Shown piece after piece: positions 12,254 through 26,250 of a stretch of DNA of 64,000 bases (position 1 is the stretch's first letter; each line of letters begins with the position of its first letter). Under the pieces are notes generated by a model. It was not told the DNA's origin. It ran no database searches and saw only the letters and a list, made by a program, of their open reading frames with translations. The DNA lies in contig ML133373.1 of NCBI GenBank assembly GCA_003864495.1, positions 1,382,008-1,446,007 of the forward strand. Direction: 5' to 3'. This DNA is from Nemopilema nomurai. Lineage: Eukaryota; Cnidaria; Scyphozoa; Rhizostomeae; Rhizostomatidae. Made by a program: the position numbers and the translations under genes.

Positions 12254-15200
12254 GTAAGTTGTCTCTTTGTTGCTGCGAGTGAAAATGCAAAAGATATCAA
12301 ATGTAAACATGCGATGAAAAGATCACGAAACGATAGAATTACAAACGCCTCGTCTCCAAGGTTCTTCAAATCAACGGCTCTAAACCTGCTAGACACGGTG
12401 CAATTTTTCTGACACAGCACAAGCTCTGGTCTGGCGAAATCCCTATTCTCAGAATTGTAAATATATTGACTTCGATTTTCCTTCATTAGATTTAAGCCAG
12501 AACCTTGATGTTAAAAAGGTCCCAACGTTACAAAATGTTACAAAATAAAGGAGCATCAATCTACTGATTGCAAAAAAGCGATCAGCTTTTCAACAGACCG
12601 TCTTCAGCAATTTCTAAAGCTGCAGCAATTTTTTTGAATTGCAATACGTCATTTTACATCTATGTAAAGATTATTGCAGCATCCCTCAAGCAATTTGTCA
12701 TCCCATGTTCATCCAAGAAAATTTCTTTATTGAGTGACTCCATAACACCCTTTAATATTTTATCTAGAAGAGTAGACATGCTGTGAAATAAATCAAAATC
12801 GCTTTTTTGACAGCTCATGCCAAAAAAACAACTGAATCTAGGTCCATTCTTATAAGCCATTTTAATTCTGCTTGATATTATTGAGCAATACTTCTTTTAA
12901 ATCATTTTTCTTGGAGTCAGTTGATGACTTGTTTTCATTCCCTTAAAAGTAGAGCTACAATCGGCAGGTGGATGAAGCTTGGAAGAGTTTTACTCAGCAG
13001 TTAATTGACTGAGGGATCGTCTGCCTGGAACTCCACCCATTTATTGAAAAAGCCTGAAAACCAGTGAAGGGCATAAATCAAAACATGTTGCGAGGAAATG
13101 CCTTCAAAATAGCCATCTGAAGAAATCACATTGTTCCAATAAATGTTCTTAATGATGTTTGATTGCAAATAAAGTGTTTCTCTAGCGCGCCAAGAAATGA
13201 TTTGCCGGGGAAGAGCTCTCCAGTGTGTGTTCAACATGGCATCATTTGTTTTACAGCGTCCTGCTTGTCGTGCAATTGTTTGAAAAGAAAACATTTCCAG
13301 GTGCTGTTTGCAAAATAGAGGACTTGCTGAGACATTCTTGTGTGCATTCTTGCAACAGCTAGCACTGACTAATGATGGACCAGGATAGCAAACGGCAATG
13401 ATGATTATGGTGATAGTTTAGAAGAAGGTTATGATCATTATGTTTGCCAAAATGACAATGAAGGAAAATTTGCGATAATGGTTACGATGGTATTATGGCA
13501 TGCTGCTTATAACATTGGCAATGATGGTTGACAATGACTATAGCGATAAATTTTTTTAATGTTTTTATTTTTGAGAAACCATCTGCTGTATGTTTCATAC
13601 CTTCGGCTGCCGTAATAAACCACGGATATACATTACTCACTTATTAACCCTTTATCATTACCTATTTACTATTAGCATCTTTTAATCCTTCAAGATTTCA
13701 AACTTTCTGTGATGAACAAACATAGAAGTAGATTCTGTAGAAATCCAGCTACTGTAAACTGCCTTACCATTTTCGTTATAACAATAGTGTTTGTATTAGC
13801 AATACAGATGGAGAAGGCATCATGATGATTATGATGACAATTTTGTAAATAGCTGTTGAAAACAACCAACGCACGCCCTCTCAAAATTCAACATATGCAG
13901 ATGCCTTGTCGGTTGGTGTGAACTGTATCAAAGCCCCTTTTATTCCAGAAGTGCAAATGAAAGGTATAAATGCACACCTCGGTAGCTTCTCTAGCCTTGA
14001 TCTGCATGTTTGATGTTTTAAAGGCCTGCAAATGAGCTCGGATTGCATTGTGGAGCATTGTTAAGACAGCTGTAGGATCGCAAGCTACCAAACGAGTAGC
14101 ATGGCAAATCAGTTCTCTCCGCTTCGAGTGCAAGCAGGTCTTTGTAATCGCCATAAACATGCAAATGATCAAGACGAAACAGCTCGGATGTGAAGCGGAG
14201 AGCGAGATTTGTTTGATGTCGAATAAAAGGATGTTTACCGATTGATGCATTATCCCGTGGTTGTGATTAAGGAGGTCTTTGTTTTAGTGTTCGCTGATAA
14301 TAAACACAACAAGTAATTGTAGCTTTGGTTAAAAGAAAGAATGCAAGAGATAGAGCAGGAAGCAATGTCGTAGCGACCAAGAAACCAGGGTTGTAGCTAT
14401 CAACACGGCCTGTATAAAAGTTTACTTACCGACGCTTCAGCAAAGTATCCAGCCCAATCTATTCCGTCAGTAAGTGAATTTTTCTTTATATTATACTATT
14501 TGAGTGTATATACCAATATTTTGATAATGTTCATACCACCACTTGTTTGCCTTGATTCAGCAGAAAATCATTGTATCGTACCCAAAGAAGCATTTATTGT
14601 GGACATTTTCCAAGATTCAACCGTGCTTGCTTCTAGGGAAATTAAAGATGATGTATAATTCTAGCAATTATCCGATCGGCAAAAATCTAAATGAAGACAA
14701 GACTTTTACATTTGCCTGAAATAGTTGCGTTGCAGATGAGGTTGGCCGTAAAATAGAAGATGATTCAGAACAATGTAGACTTTGAAATGTTCAAGGAAGT
14801 TGCTAATTTCTTTTCTGCCTATTCATCAAACCATTTCTACACACGTTCATACAAAAATAGGATATTTTCTGCTAGGTTCTTTATGGAGTTTCGACAAAAA
14901 GATCAGAAAATATTTAAAAACTTTTTAATTTGGAGAAACTTTGCTTTGAAGCAGCCCAAACTTTTTGGACTTGAATTTGTGAAGCTAATTATACTATAGG
15001 ATTCATTGATTTGAATAGTTGCTTGATTGGTGGGTTGACTCGTAGTCCTGCCATCTGCCAACAAACTCAGTTATGCCTTCAGCCTCCATTATAATCGTGA
15101 CACAACCAAAGTGAAAACAACTTCAGCTGCACTGTAGTGCATTTACCGACAGTTCATTGCAAAGCAAACTAGCAGAGATATCATTAATTTGCATAACGTG

Positions 15201-16029
15201 GTCTCCGTGAAAGTTGTGTATTTAACATGATTTTGTTCTCAGTAAATGTATTCGACTCGTAGCGAAGATGATTCAAGTCAAAGCTAATCTAATCTAAGCT
15301 AATCTACCACGCGAATTCAGTATTCCAATGTAGAGCTTTCAGCTACAGATCTTTCAATATCTTGAATGCTATCATTCCTGGGTAGTATAGATTTCAGAAT
15401 TGCTACATCAATATGTTAGATTTTCTATAGAATTTTACTGAAGATAATATATTTGTTGAGGTTAGCTAAAATTTTTTTTGTTGGTAAGATTTGAAAGTGT
15501 CTCGTCCACTTACATACCAATGATAGCATCTTCAACTGTCCTTGTACAAAGACAATTTTTAAATGATTCTATCTACCATTTCTGTGCAGCAAAATGTCAA
15601 AGTTACCACATTTAAATTACATTTAGGAGCTTTTCTGAGCAGATGGAGCCAGAGGTCCTGGTGAAACCAGCATTCCATCACTTTGATTAATGCATGGTAC
15701 GTTCGAAGGCGTCGAAACTTGAGTTTCAGGCACTGTTCCTTTCAACTTTATCACAACAGTGCTCTAAGTGCTGGGATATTTTCCCTTCTTTGATATGCTT
15801 CTGTTACCCATGTATACAATTGGCCTGTTTTATTTTGAATGCGACTGAAGACTCTTTCTTTTTACTTGATAGATTGTCAGTCTAATTGCTAAAAAATGAA
15901 AAATCCCATTTTGACATTTTGGTATCAGGCAGCTTTTATTCATCATTTCTAAAAAGTAAAGAAGTTGCACCAATCTCTCATCCATTTGCTCGTCATCACA
16001 TCTCAAACCTGCTAATGTTGTCAGATCTG

Positions 16030-16232
16030 CATTCATTAATTCATTCATCCATACATTAATTCATTCGTTCATTTGTTCATTGATTCGTTCATTTATCTAT
16101 ATATTCATTCATTCGTTCGTTCATGCATTCATTTTTTTGTTCGTTCATACATTCATTCATTCGGTTATACATTCATTAATTCATCAATCCAATCATTCAT
16201 CCACTCATTAATTTATTTATTCATTCACTCGC
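16030..16232 (+). repeat. Degenerate (ATTC)n tetranucleotide tract
   Basis: About 200 bases of imperfect ATTC/ATTCG repeats, with substitutions such as TTCGTTCG and TTTATC. The Phe/Ile/His/Ser open frame across it is produced by the repeat. Confidence 0.85.
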
Positions 16233-18907
16233 CATTTATTACTCACCATCCCGTTTATTTACTCAATAACTCTGCAAGTTTCTATCCCCTTTTTAAGCAC
16301 ATTGAAAACAAAGCCTGCAGCTCGCACAAGAAAATGACTCCCCCCATTATCATAGTCATCTTTTCATTTCATGTGACGCACCAAGAGGGCTTGGTAATTC
16401 AAATAAAAAATTTAATGCAGTAAATCCTGATAAAGTACAAATCGCAATGATCTGTAATGAAGATTGCAGGCCTGGGTGACATTCTTCTTGAAGAGCGGAT
16501 TCAATTGGAATCCATGTCAATTGATTTGATTGAAGTCTGATTGAAATCCAAAGTGACTTTCACATGTTTGTCTGATCAGGATTTGTCGGTGAAAAGCTTG
16601 TTAAACTCACAGTCTCACCATAAGTCTTGTTGGATTTACGTCAATTAAAAAATGGGACTCAAGCCAGCAGTCTCGTTTCTTTACGTTTGCAAGCTCTAAA
16701 TTCACCTTGATTGAAGAGGTTCTCGTTATATTGTCAATAGTCTTTCTGCATTGTCTGGTCATCACATCAACTCACGAATTCTGTCAGTCAGTGGGAAGCT
16801 CCTCTGGGCAATTTTTTCATTTTGATCGTACAAGCTAGGAGCGATTATTAGAAAAACCCAAGTGCGAATATTTAAAAATGCCAGATGCGATTCTTGGAAT
16901 AAGCCAACGATGAATTCATGGAATAAGCTAAAGGCATAACCTTTGCATCGTGTAAAAGTTGGAGCACATGGTCATACCTCCTAAATCAAACGATAAAACC
17001 CCACCCATGACAGCAGCTGCTCAGGATTACTATGAAGAATTTTGCATTTTCCATCATTATATAACTTTCCACGAACATTCTTTTCAACATGCTCGCAAAT
17101 GTGCATAAAAATGAACCAGCAATTTATACTTACAAGTATAAATATAGCAGTCAAATATATACGTGAATGAAAAGGTGGTTTTAACTTTATTGTTTTTACT
17201 TATCGACTAACCTGAATTCATACATTCACAATTATAATACACAATTCTATATAATATATTAGTTCTGTTTAACTGCATTCTACTCTGTTGTTTTCATCGA
17301 TGTTAAACTATTTAGCAGGAATTTGCAGAGATGAAGTTCACCTTGCCAGTGCTGCAGTAGAGAATAATGACCGATGGCTTTTGTCTCTCGCTGAAACAAC
17401 TTAATCCTTTCGAACGCCATTTCAATGGTTTAGCAAATCTAGTTAACCCCAAATCATCATTTTGATCAGCTGGATATAAGCAAATCATAAATGTAAACCA
17501 ATACTTTCGTGAATAGGGGAAATCTGTTTAACTTTGGAAGAGAGAGGCAAAGTAAAGGATTTGCTCAATAAAGCAGAATACTGTTGGTATGGTTAAGAAT
17601 CATTGCCTTTCTTGCAAACACCATCCATTATTAACAAGAAGCTTCTGGCTCTTAGCTTGAAAAGAGTGCAGACCAAAGACTCTAATAGCTAATAGGAAAA
17701 CAACCCAACATATTACAGAATTTTGCAAAAGAGATGAAAATTGGAAAGTGAAAGCAGATGTTGAAGTTGACGTCATTTTGCAAAGTTATTTGATGAGTCT
17801 GTTTAATAAACTATGGACGATTTCAAAATCCATTTTTCAAATCAGAAATCAAGATCTAGCATTTTGCTGTTTTACAAAAAAATATTCAACCAACTCTTCA
17901 GATAAATTATAAACTTCTACTTGGAACAAAGATATCTTTTCTACTTTTAATATTCATGAGCTCTTGGCAACATTTCTGCACAGCCTGCTGGTAAAGTCTG
18001 GACCGACGCAATTGATAAAATCGAAGCATAATTCAGCAGCAATTATTTCCTAAAGTTCTTGGCCGCACGTTTTAGCCAAAATTTGATAACGAAGCCTCGA
18101 CAGATTTTAGAAAGAAAATGGGCAGAATTTGATGAGGAAATCTTGACAGGTGTTGAAATGGCAGGTAACTTTTTGGCAGATTTCATTTAGGGACTCATTT
18201 GAATGGTTTGCTGTTAAATAGTAATCTCTAACAGAGTTATTGCAAAAGAACCATTGCCATGGCAGATCGTTTCAAGAAAGTTGGCTTGTCTCCACAAGAT
18301 AAAAACGTTCTTGTAGCATTTTCTAATCGTTCGCTTATACAAGACAAGAAAACCTAACACTAATTTTGTTTCAAGGCTCTGTTTAAAGGATTTTCCTAAA
18401 AGTAAGAAAGATACGAAATGCCTTTAGATATAGAAGACTATGTGTTGAAATGATAGAATGTTGTGTGTAAACAAAATTTAATTGATACCAGAATTGTTGG
18501 CACGACGAAGGAGCTTCTAGTTTTCCCGCTTTTCAACGAGAAGACGTTTAGGCCAGAATGGGAAATGCAAGTTTCGGGGAAACCATGGTGGTTATTGAAG
18601 CAAATCTTCGTCCATATGAAGCATTTTCTTTCATTTATAATGCTCGTAATGGCTTCGAAGTATTCACAGAGTTGCCTGAGCATCCTTATGGCCAGATACT
18701 TGAAAAGTCGGCAAGTGAAGCAGAGAAAAGTCGAAATTTCAAACAGTGCACAGGTACTCTCGTGACGAAAGTCAGCTGATCATCTGATAATGGTTGGTTC
18801 AAATTTCATGAAAAATTTCTTTATGATCATTCATGACTTTTGGTTTTTTATACCAATTAATGCTCAATCCGGTTCTTGCAAATAAAGACAGTATGCTAAT
18901 GTTTTTT

Positions 18908-18965
18908 ACTTGCCGTGTTCCACAAGGCTCTTTTCTCGGTCCCCATCTTCCTTGTCTGCAAAACT
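18908..18965 (+). mobile_element. Possible reverse-transcriptase relic
   Basis: The frame reads CRVPQGSFLGPHLPCLQN. VPQGS.LGP is the signature of LINE-type reverse transcriptases just before the catalytic FxDD block, but the following residues do not continue as LLFLIYIND and no other RT block is seen nearby. If real it is a short, decayed fragment; chance cannot be excluded. Confidence 0.2.
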
Positions 18966-21669
18966 TTCATCTAAAATGTTGCCATGCAACAAGTTTGCTG
19001 TCTTTGCAAAGTGGCAAACGTTTGCTGGAAAAATGTAAGATGCAAGGGTGGTTGCTCTCTGTGAAAAAATTCAGTTTCCAAGAAGAGGGCAGGATGAGAT
19101 TTAGCAATATTCAGAGACAGTCGGTTGTTCCTCTGTCCTCACCTGGATACCCACAATAAGATGTGCACAGCTATGTCATTGTTTAGAGTTTTGAATGTCT
19201 TGTAACAAAACAATTGTCACTTGAAAGGAAAATAATGCTAATACGAATTCATTGGTTTGTAATTTTGTAGTAAGGAATCAAAGGCTTCTTGAAGGTTTTG
19301 AGCTTTGTTTTTTCTACAGCTGCTAACCACTTGATTTCACTGTTATCGCCCATCCAAGGCCATGTCTCTTCATGTTGTGATATTTAAGGATACATTGAAA
19401 GAGTAATTGAGATTATGCAATAGCATCTGAACCTGTGTTACTAATTCCTTTTGGCATTTTTTGTTAGGATCCTGTATTTCTAGTATCTCCAACAGCACAA
19501 TTCTGTCATTCAATTTGGCATTAACTGTTACAATCCTGTTTTTCTTGTATTTCAAACAGCAAAATTCTGTCATTGTATTATGAAAATTAGTTGCTGTGAT
19601 TGCCCAGAGACCAGGGGGCTCTGGGGTCTGCTCCAACCTTATGGAACACCAAACAGCTCTTCCTTAAAGAAAACTCAGTTCTTTCTTAACAACCTGTGCC
19701 AATAAATTGGTAGTTGGTTCAAGAGAGAACCCATGTGTGCCAGTTCATCCAGACACCATAAAGATATGACTGATGTGAGCTACTTCTTGGAACTTTTGCT
19801 AGATATCTTGATTTCATATTCTTAACTCAAAATCAATGGATTATATACCAGATTTAGCAAACTCGAAGTTGCTAAATTAAAGTGGAAGGAGATACTACAC
19901 ACAAATGTCTTTTGATTCTGACTATCTAACAAGCAACCAGCAAAATGCTCTGCCAAAGCTTCTTGCCATTGTGAAGTTTGTACCTCAAAACCCACTTTTC
20001 AATTTCTCCTCAGCACTCAAATGGGTTAAAACTTTTTCATCAATATCCATCTCTGCAAATACATCCTGTGAATGCTTGAAATTATTTGTTTGATGATCTT
20101 AAGTTGTTTGTTCCAAATGCTTTTCTCCTGGTCTGCCTGTAGCCATTTCCTTTGGTGGACCATTAGCCATATTATTCAAGGTTAATAATCCAGACTCCAG
20201 TTGTTTATGAAACCATACCTCTGACCACTGAAAAGCTTATTGATGCATCATCTACACTCTGAGCACATCAATACAGAATTTCACTTTTTTTAGGAACAAA
20301 GAAAGTTATTTCTTGACATGACAATACTGGTGACAGTATGGCTGATAAATTTATCAAAGCTCTTCGTTAATCATGACATTATAATCTACTTAACTGACTT
20401 GATTGAGGGAGCCTGTTTAGACAACAATCTTAAGTCACACCTCATAGTCAATTTCTTATGAAATATCTACAAATCCTTGGCCTTTGTGTTTTGTTCAAAT
20501 GCTTCATTAACCTTCTTTGACTTTATTACAAAGAAATGTATTTGGTCGAGTTACATAAAAATACACATAATGAGTAAAAGACTTGCTTCTCTTTAATATG
20601 GGCACTTTGCTTATTTTCTCAGCTGTATGCACTAACATTCCAATACAAGGCTAAATATCGTTTGCTCATTGTCATATCAAAAGTCATTCACGTATCAAAA
20701 GTCAGTCATTCATTAACAAAATAACAAGAATCTACTGCTATTATAGAAATTGCTTTAGAAGCATTTCCCTTACAGGGAAATTAAGTTTCAACTTTTGAAG
20801 TCAGACATGGTATTTAAATATCTTAAAAAACTCTAAATTGATTCTGTTTTTGTATATTCATACTTTTTAAGTATTGTTTATGATTCCTCGAATCCCTCTC
20901 TTACAACAAGATGAATTGATATTGCTCTTATACAGCTATAAACTTATGATCAAGTTTTGCTATGAAATGTTCCATCATATCTCCTCCTCTAATGCCAAAG
21001 TCATTGTAAGAGCAGATATGTCCATCTTTAAACTGGCAAGTATTTGACTGCGTTTTAATAGCGACTTTTCAGGTATTCTCACCTGGAGATTGATTCTTAA
21101 AAGCCATGTCTTACGTCTTGATTCTACCAAGCACTTCAATTTTGCTTTCTCCTTAAAATTTCTCTGTTTATTTTGCAAAATAGCATGTTGGCAGAAAAGA
21201 ATTTATAACTCCTCATTATTTATTCATGAATCGAGATTTCTCTATACTTGTGCATTTGATTTTGTATGAAAATAAAGACTTTTTGTTTGCTCGGGGATTT
21301 GCGATAGCTGTTTGAGATGATCTTCCATTAGGCCAACGAATTTTGTATGTTCTAAGAGTAAATCCTAGCTAGTGTTGCTTTCTCGTCGGCATCCTTTCAT
21401 GTGAAAGACTGATCTGGGAGTAAAAGTCAGACAGAATCGAAGACCTTGCTTTCGGACTTCGACAGTAAAAGTCAGGTAGAGTTGTTTGCATACCAGGCAT
21501 ATGAAAGTTACCGCTAAAGGCGTTTAAATCAAGAAGCAAGAGGCGACGAATTACACACCCATTACGTTTGATATGTTTTCATAAGCAGAACATATCATAA
21601 CTTGAACTTGAGTTATAAGTTGAATTAATCCGAATCATGTGCTACGGCACAATATATATAATCAACAAA

Positions 21670-21707
21670 TCACGTGAACATCGTTGATTGGCAGTTATAT
21701 CACGTGA
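21670..21707. promoter_or_regulatory. Paired TCACGTGA E-box palindromes
   Basis: Two identical 8-bp palindromes TCACGTGA start at 21,670 and 21,700 (30 bases apart) with ATTGG (inverted CCAAT) between them. These are consensus sites for bHLH-zip factors of the USF/MITF-TFE class. Function is inferred from spacing and identity only. Confidence 0.35.
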
Positions 21708-22937
21708 TAGTCACGTTCCTGCTACACCTAACTAGAGTACATACTTTTTTAAGACGCCGCATTCTTATAGAAACCTTCTTCTATCAACTCAAAAGCAAAA
21801 GCTTCTATTGAATGTGAAAATTAGAAAAAGGCCGGTCTCCTGCGGATGCCTCAATTCATCTTTTTTCTAATTATCATCGTACTTATTGAAACAGTGACTT
21901 TCAAAAAATTCACAGTTACTATGGTGATGCAGGAGCCAGCTAAGAGACTGCACCAAAATTGTCTCTGGAACTAATTGGTTTTTAAAAATAGCACTGCCAT
22001 TAATCAGACAAATATGGTTTGGATCATATTAGTCATATGAAAGATTTGCTGCAGTGCTTAATCAAAATTAGCTACTTTGTGAATTTCTTCTCAAATGAAT
22101 ATTCTATGCAGTTATTAAGTTTAGCAGCAGATGAATCGATATTTCAACAGCGAGTCTTGGAATAAACGCTTATAATACAGAGGGCCTTTATAAGTGAGTT
22201 GACAGCAGCTTAAGAAGTCATGGTAGTAGTGAAAGTAAAGGTTCTAAGCTACCTACCCCAATTTATTTTGCCTCCTCCTTTATGAATTCTCCTAGCTATG
22301 ATTGCTTATTGCTTTATTCTGTCAAGTTTATTTTTCATTGAATAGTGTTTATTTTTTAAAGCGAAACTTTTAGCTGATTTTCAAAATGCCAATCATTAAA
22401 GAAGCATAGTTGCCTTTCCCGCGCCGTTGTACCAGCCGCTAGAAGATAGGCCAAGATTAAAATGTTTGGATTGTTTTTTCCCGTCGCTTGGAACAAGGTT
22501 TAACTCTTATTCAACTTCGAATTTAGCTCTTGCGTTTCAAATATCAGGCATACCACTTTCCGTACTTCAAACATTTGCTTTTTGTTTTAAGTGATAATAC
22601 GAACAATGTATTCATATTTCTCATTCAGTTCCTTAAAAATGCTTTTTTGGTTTCAGGACAACAGTTATCTTTATGCTGTTGCAGAAGCACACTCGAATGA
22701 ATTTGTGTTTATTTATGTTTCCAGATGCTATTTTGTAGACTTTCGTAGTGCCAGATCGCACTCTGCAGAAGATTATTTTCCTTTAATCCACAAATCTGAA
22801 AAGCATTTCGAAGCATTTGAGTTTTAAATTCGTGCTTCGAGCTCCGTTTCCTGCGAATCTTTTAAGCTGTTCACATGAAATGGAGTGGGTAGGCCTGATT
22901 TTCGAATCAGTTGTCGAAGCTGGAGTTCTGTGCTCAC

Positions 22938-23139
22938 CAATTGATTTTATCTCTGGTTCCAGCTTTTCACGTGCAATCCATTTCTCGATAATGCCGTTTA
23001 TCATATCTCTCCATACGCTTGATATTATCGCGAAGGTCCAGTTCTTATCATGGCCGTTTTCATTCGCTGCACGAGTCGAGAAGTATCTTGAATCCACGTT
23101 CGCGTTTCGTTTGTATAGGACCACCCGTGTCGCAAAGAA
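22938..23139 (-). other. Candidate - strand coding segment, product unknown
   Basis: On the - strand this GC-elevated segment is open and hydrophilic (ISSVWRDMINGIIEKWIARE, then KLEPEIKSI) and ends at a good donor (ATTG|gtgagc). The + strand is open over the same bases but encodes a hydrophobic, less protein-like frame. No upstream acceptor with a pyrimidine tract was found and no family was recognised. Confidence 0.2.
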
Positions 23140-24143
23140 TCATGGTTAATACCAACTATGTAATGACAACTGTCAGTGGCTTGATGACCATCCGTTCGCA
23201 TATCAAATCCTTATCTCTCCGTCCATCCGCACTTTCTCTTCATGTCTCCAGCTGCTCTCCTCAATCGTTTCCTACTGATGACGTCAATGCCACCATTCTC
23301 CGAGTGCATCGCGATTAAAAGGAAACAGAAGTCCTGATCTTTCTGAGTGTGCTTTGTCTTGGATTGCCAAAACAGTCGATTCTAGCAAGAGATATAATTG
23401 CGCATCACACTTTATGAAAGTAATGCAGTGCCGAGAATTCTGTTTCGGGTGATTGAAACTTTGAAAGAAATCGAACTTGTCCACATGATATAGCAGCAGG
23501 GCATTAGTAACAAACTCGGGTGGTAGAAAACATGCTTACAGCTCTACGATTGGTTGAGTAATTTCATACCCGAGGGACAACAGCCACTGTTTCACCTTGA
23601 AGTCATGCTATATTATCGATTCGGTTTACAAAACCCTCAAGTAATTGCCCTACTATCGCCTTCTATCAGTAATCATTCTCAAATATGTGTATTGCTAATG
23701 CAAGTGCTCACGTGGTGCCCTTGCTTCTAAATACCCTCTTCGGCCACGTAGCTCCAAATTTTGATTTTTGGGCAAGATGTTAGAAGAGTAGGTATTGGGT
23801 AAGTAAATGAACATAAAAAGTCTTCAGTGGGTTATGCGGACCCATAATTTTATCTAATTTCTTCTTCAAACTGTTCTTTGACAATCGTTTTTCCTAATTA
23901 AAACGCGTCTCTTGAAATGAATTACAGTGAACTGTCGCATGCCCACAAAACTATTCACTCTCTTTCGTTGCTTATCCAGTCAAAAGCAAGCTCACGGAGG
24001 AGTTTTTCACATCCAGCTCTTTGTAAACTTGCGACTGCAAAACAAGGTCAAGTGTATCCACGCCAGCTAATCATGTGCTGTTGCAACAGATCTCAATCCC
24101 CGTTTTGAGTAATCTTTGTTTGTTATAATCACAGGTGATCTAG

Positions 24144-24400
24144 GAGGCCCTAAGTCTCTTCCTTGGCAAACTTGTTTTGCGAATAGAAGTAACTACAGAG
24201 GAGACTCTGACAAAAGGAATAACTGATGAGGCAGCTTCGGGTGGTAACGAAACGCCCTTTAACAGAGAGGAGCTTTACAAGGCTGTTGCCAAATTGCATG
24301 GCACAAACTCGAATGGACTGGAATTGAGCATTGGTTATTGCGACGTCTGTATCCTCCGAGCCCTTTCATTTCCCAAATATGATTGTGTGATTCATGTTTA
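24144..24400 (+). other. Candidate + strand coding segment, product unknown
   Basis: An open frame beginning after the AG at 24,142-24,143 reads EALSLFLGKLVLRIEVTTEE and continues with PFNREELYKAVAKLHG. Composition is protein-like, but the acceptor lacks a pyrimidine tract, no strong donor follows, and a different frame is also open at the 5' end. Product not recognised. Confidence 0.15.
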
Positions 24401-25977
24401 GGTCTGCGTGGCTTAGCCTTGGATTCTAGATCGGGCTAATATTAGCTAGATATGCTACTCTGGATCGCAGTACGATCCAATTTCGTCTGTAAATATGCAT
24501 TCGCAGGTTCATGTGTGAGTAACATTCTATGCCGGAAATTGTGAAGCCAAATGCTCAGGGTTCTTAACCTAGTAGTCTATCAAGGTACATCTGGTTGTCA
24601 ACGTTATATGCTGTAAAATGCAACGCCTATTTTGTCATAGGATCTCCCTCTTATCCCGTCCTGAGCTTTTTCCTATTTCCACCTCTTTCACGCTTCACCC
24701 CCTCCCCCACTTTGTTTTAGCTGAATGGCACAGTTTTCCACCTCCTCCACAGGTTTCTCTTATTGCGTCGTCGTAAGAAGATATTCTACTATGCCATCAG
24801 TCTGTGATATTCTAGGTCTATCACGTGACAATTTACCTCCTATGTGACCTACAATTAGCGTTCTTTGGATGTTCTTCTTTGTATAGGTTGCCCAGAATTC
24901 TTTGCCTACCTCATGTATCTAAATCAAATTCCCCTACCCATGTTTCACTCTGCTATTGGTATTCCTGTTAATAACACTGCAAACATAATTATATCTCTGG
25001 TGATTGGTGTTCTGGCTTTTTCATGGTTTTTTCCGAATGCATTACGAGCCCCAAAATCGTAATAACAGGTTATATATCAGTTATTTGGCCTATATTCTCT
25101 CGATCTTGGAACATTTCTCTTGATTATATCGGCGATTCGCGACCTAATGATAACTGCGAAGCCCCACCTATTTTGAAAACAAATTACTTATCTCACATCG
25201 ACCATTTTCTTTTCAGAATACTTAAAGTAATTTTTTCCAGCTGTTTCGAAGCTCTTCAATGTCTTTTCAATATAAACAGTTGCGCAAAACATTATTTTTT
25301 CTAGATTATTTTTATGGTTTTTCTATTGGAAACAAATGTCAATTATTAACGATGGGCATCTTAATCAAACGTTTACGTATCCTTTATCTTCATTTACAAC
25401 TTATAACAACCAGAATTGTTTCGGCGTCAAAGCACATAATTCATTTCGTTGTTTCTTTGCCCTTTCTGTTGCAATCCAGATACACGGTGTTTCTGTAGAA
25501 AATTTTATCACAGATAACTGTACTTTTTGTTGTGTTCATATTAATAATTTTGGTTAATATCCGTGAGTCGTTCACAGACAGATCCTAGGCCTGTTGTGAG
25601 AAACTCAGATCTGACGAACAGAAGTCCTAGCGCTCCCTACAATGTAAAGATTGTCATCAGTATAGTTTAGTTGAATCTGGATTTCGTGTTGTCCTATAGC
25701 GGAATCACACTTGGACATTGCGTGTTTTGCAATTTCGAGTTGTCTGCCCTCTTGCTGCGTGAGTTAAGCTTTTGATTCTCGTGGGAACATGCTGTTTTTC
25801 CTCTCATGAAATATTTGTTCGGTGCTTTCTACATACCTCTACATATACAATACTTTCTACATATACAATTAAACTCCTTTGATGGTTAGGATACAGAATA
25901 ACATCGCATCTTTGCATTGTATGAAACACGAAGGTTCACAGTTGGAAGCAGAAATTTTCGGCTTTCCTTCATGTGGA

Positions 25978-26023
25978 TGTATGTATGTATGTATGTATGT
26001 ATGTATGTATGTATGTATGTATG
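25978..26023 (+). repeat. (ATGT)n microsatellite
   Basis: Eleven uninterrupted ATGT/GTAT units. The Cys-Met-Tyr-Val open frame here is repeat-derived. Confidence 0.95.
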
Positions 26024-26119
26024 AAGTTAGAAATTCTTTCTCTTTGACACAGGTGGGAATATCTTCAGGGAATCCAGTTGTATGTAGACAAAAGTATTTT
26101 CAGTTTGACTCTTTATAGA

Positions 26120-26250
26120 GAAGATATGTGAGGGCGCTGATTGGTCAGTGCTCATCCAATCATGCACTATTTAGCTTGTCACGTGGTTTTCTTTCCGCGA
26201 TTTCGTCAGCTTTTGGCCATTTTCCGTCGTTTGCATACCCCGAGGAGAGC
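26120..26250. promoter_or_regulatory. Promoter-like cluster (CCAAT boxes, E-box, GCCATTTT)
   Basis: Within 110 bases are ATTGG (inverted CCAAT), CCAATCAT, the E-box CACGTG and GCCATTTT (reverse of a YY1-like core), in a locally CpG-richer background. It could be a promoter for an unplaced 5' exon of the CaV2 gene or of another transcript. Motif content alone supports this. Confidence 0.25.

Larger units (their letters stand above)
12254..21640. other. Long stretch with no supported gene
   Basis: Mostly AT-rich, with short open frames in all six phases and no recognisable product. It holds a degenerate ATTC tetranucleotide tract near 16.1 kb and a reverse-transcriptase-like fragment near 18.9 kb (both listed). 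Positions 18,460-18,780 are open in several frames at once on both strands, so no reading direction can be chosen. Confidence 0.5.

Noticed and set aside
16073..16423. 116-codon frame rich in Phe, Ile, His and Ser
   Set aside because: Reading through the degenerate ATTC tract; no family resemblance.
18438..18779. Three mutually overlapping frames of 73-100 codons
   Set aside because: Both strands are open with similar plausibility and no family is recognised, so no call is made.
25879..26118. Frame with a Cys-Met-Tyr-Val repeat
   Set aside because: Produced by the (ATGT)n microsatellite.
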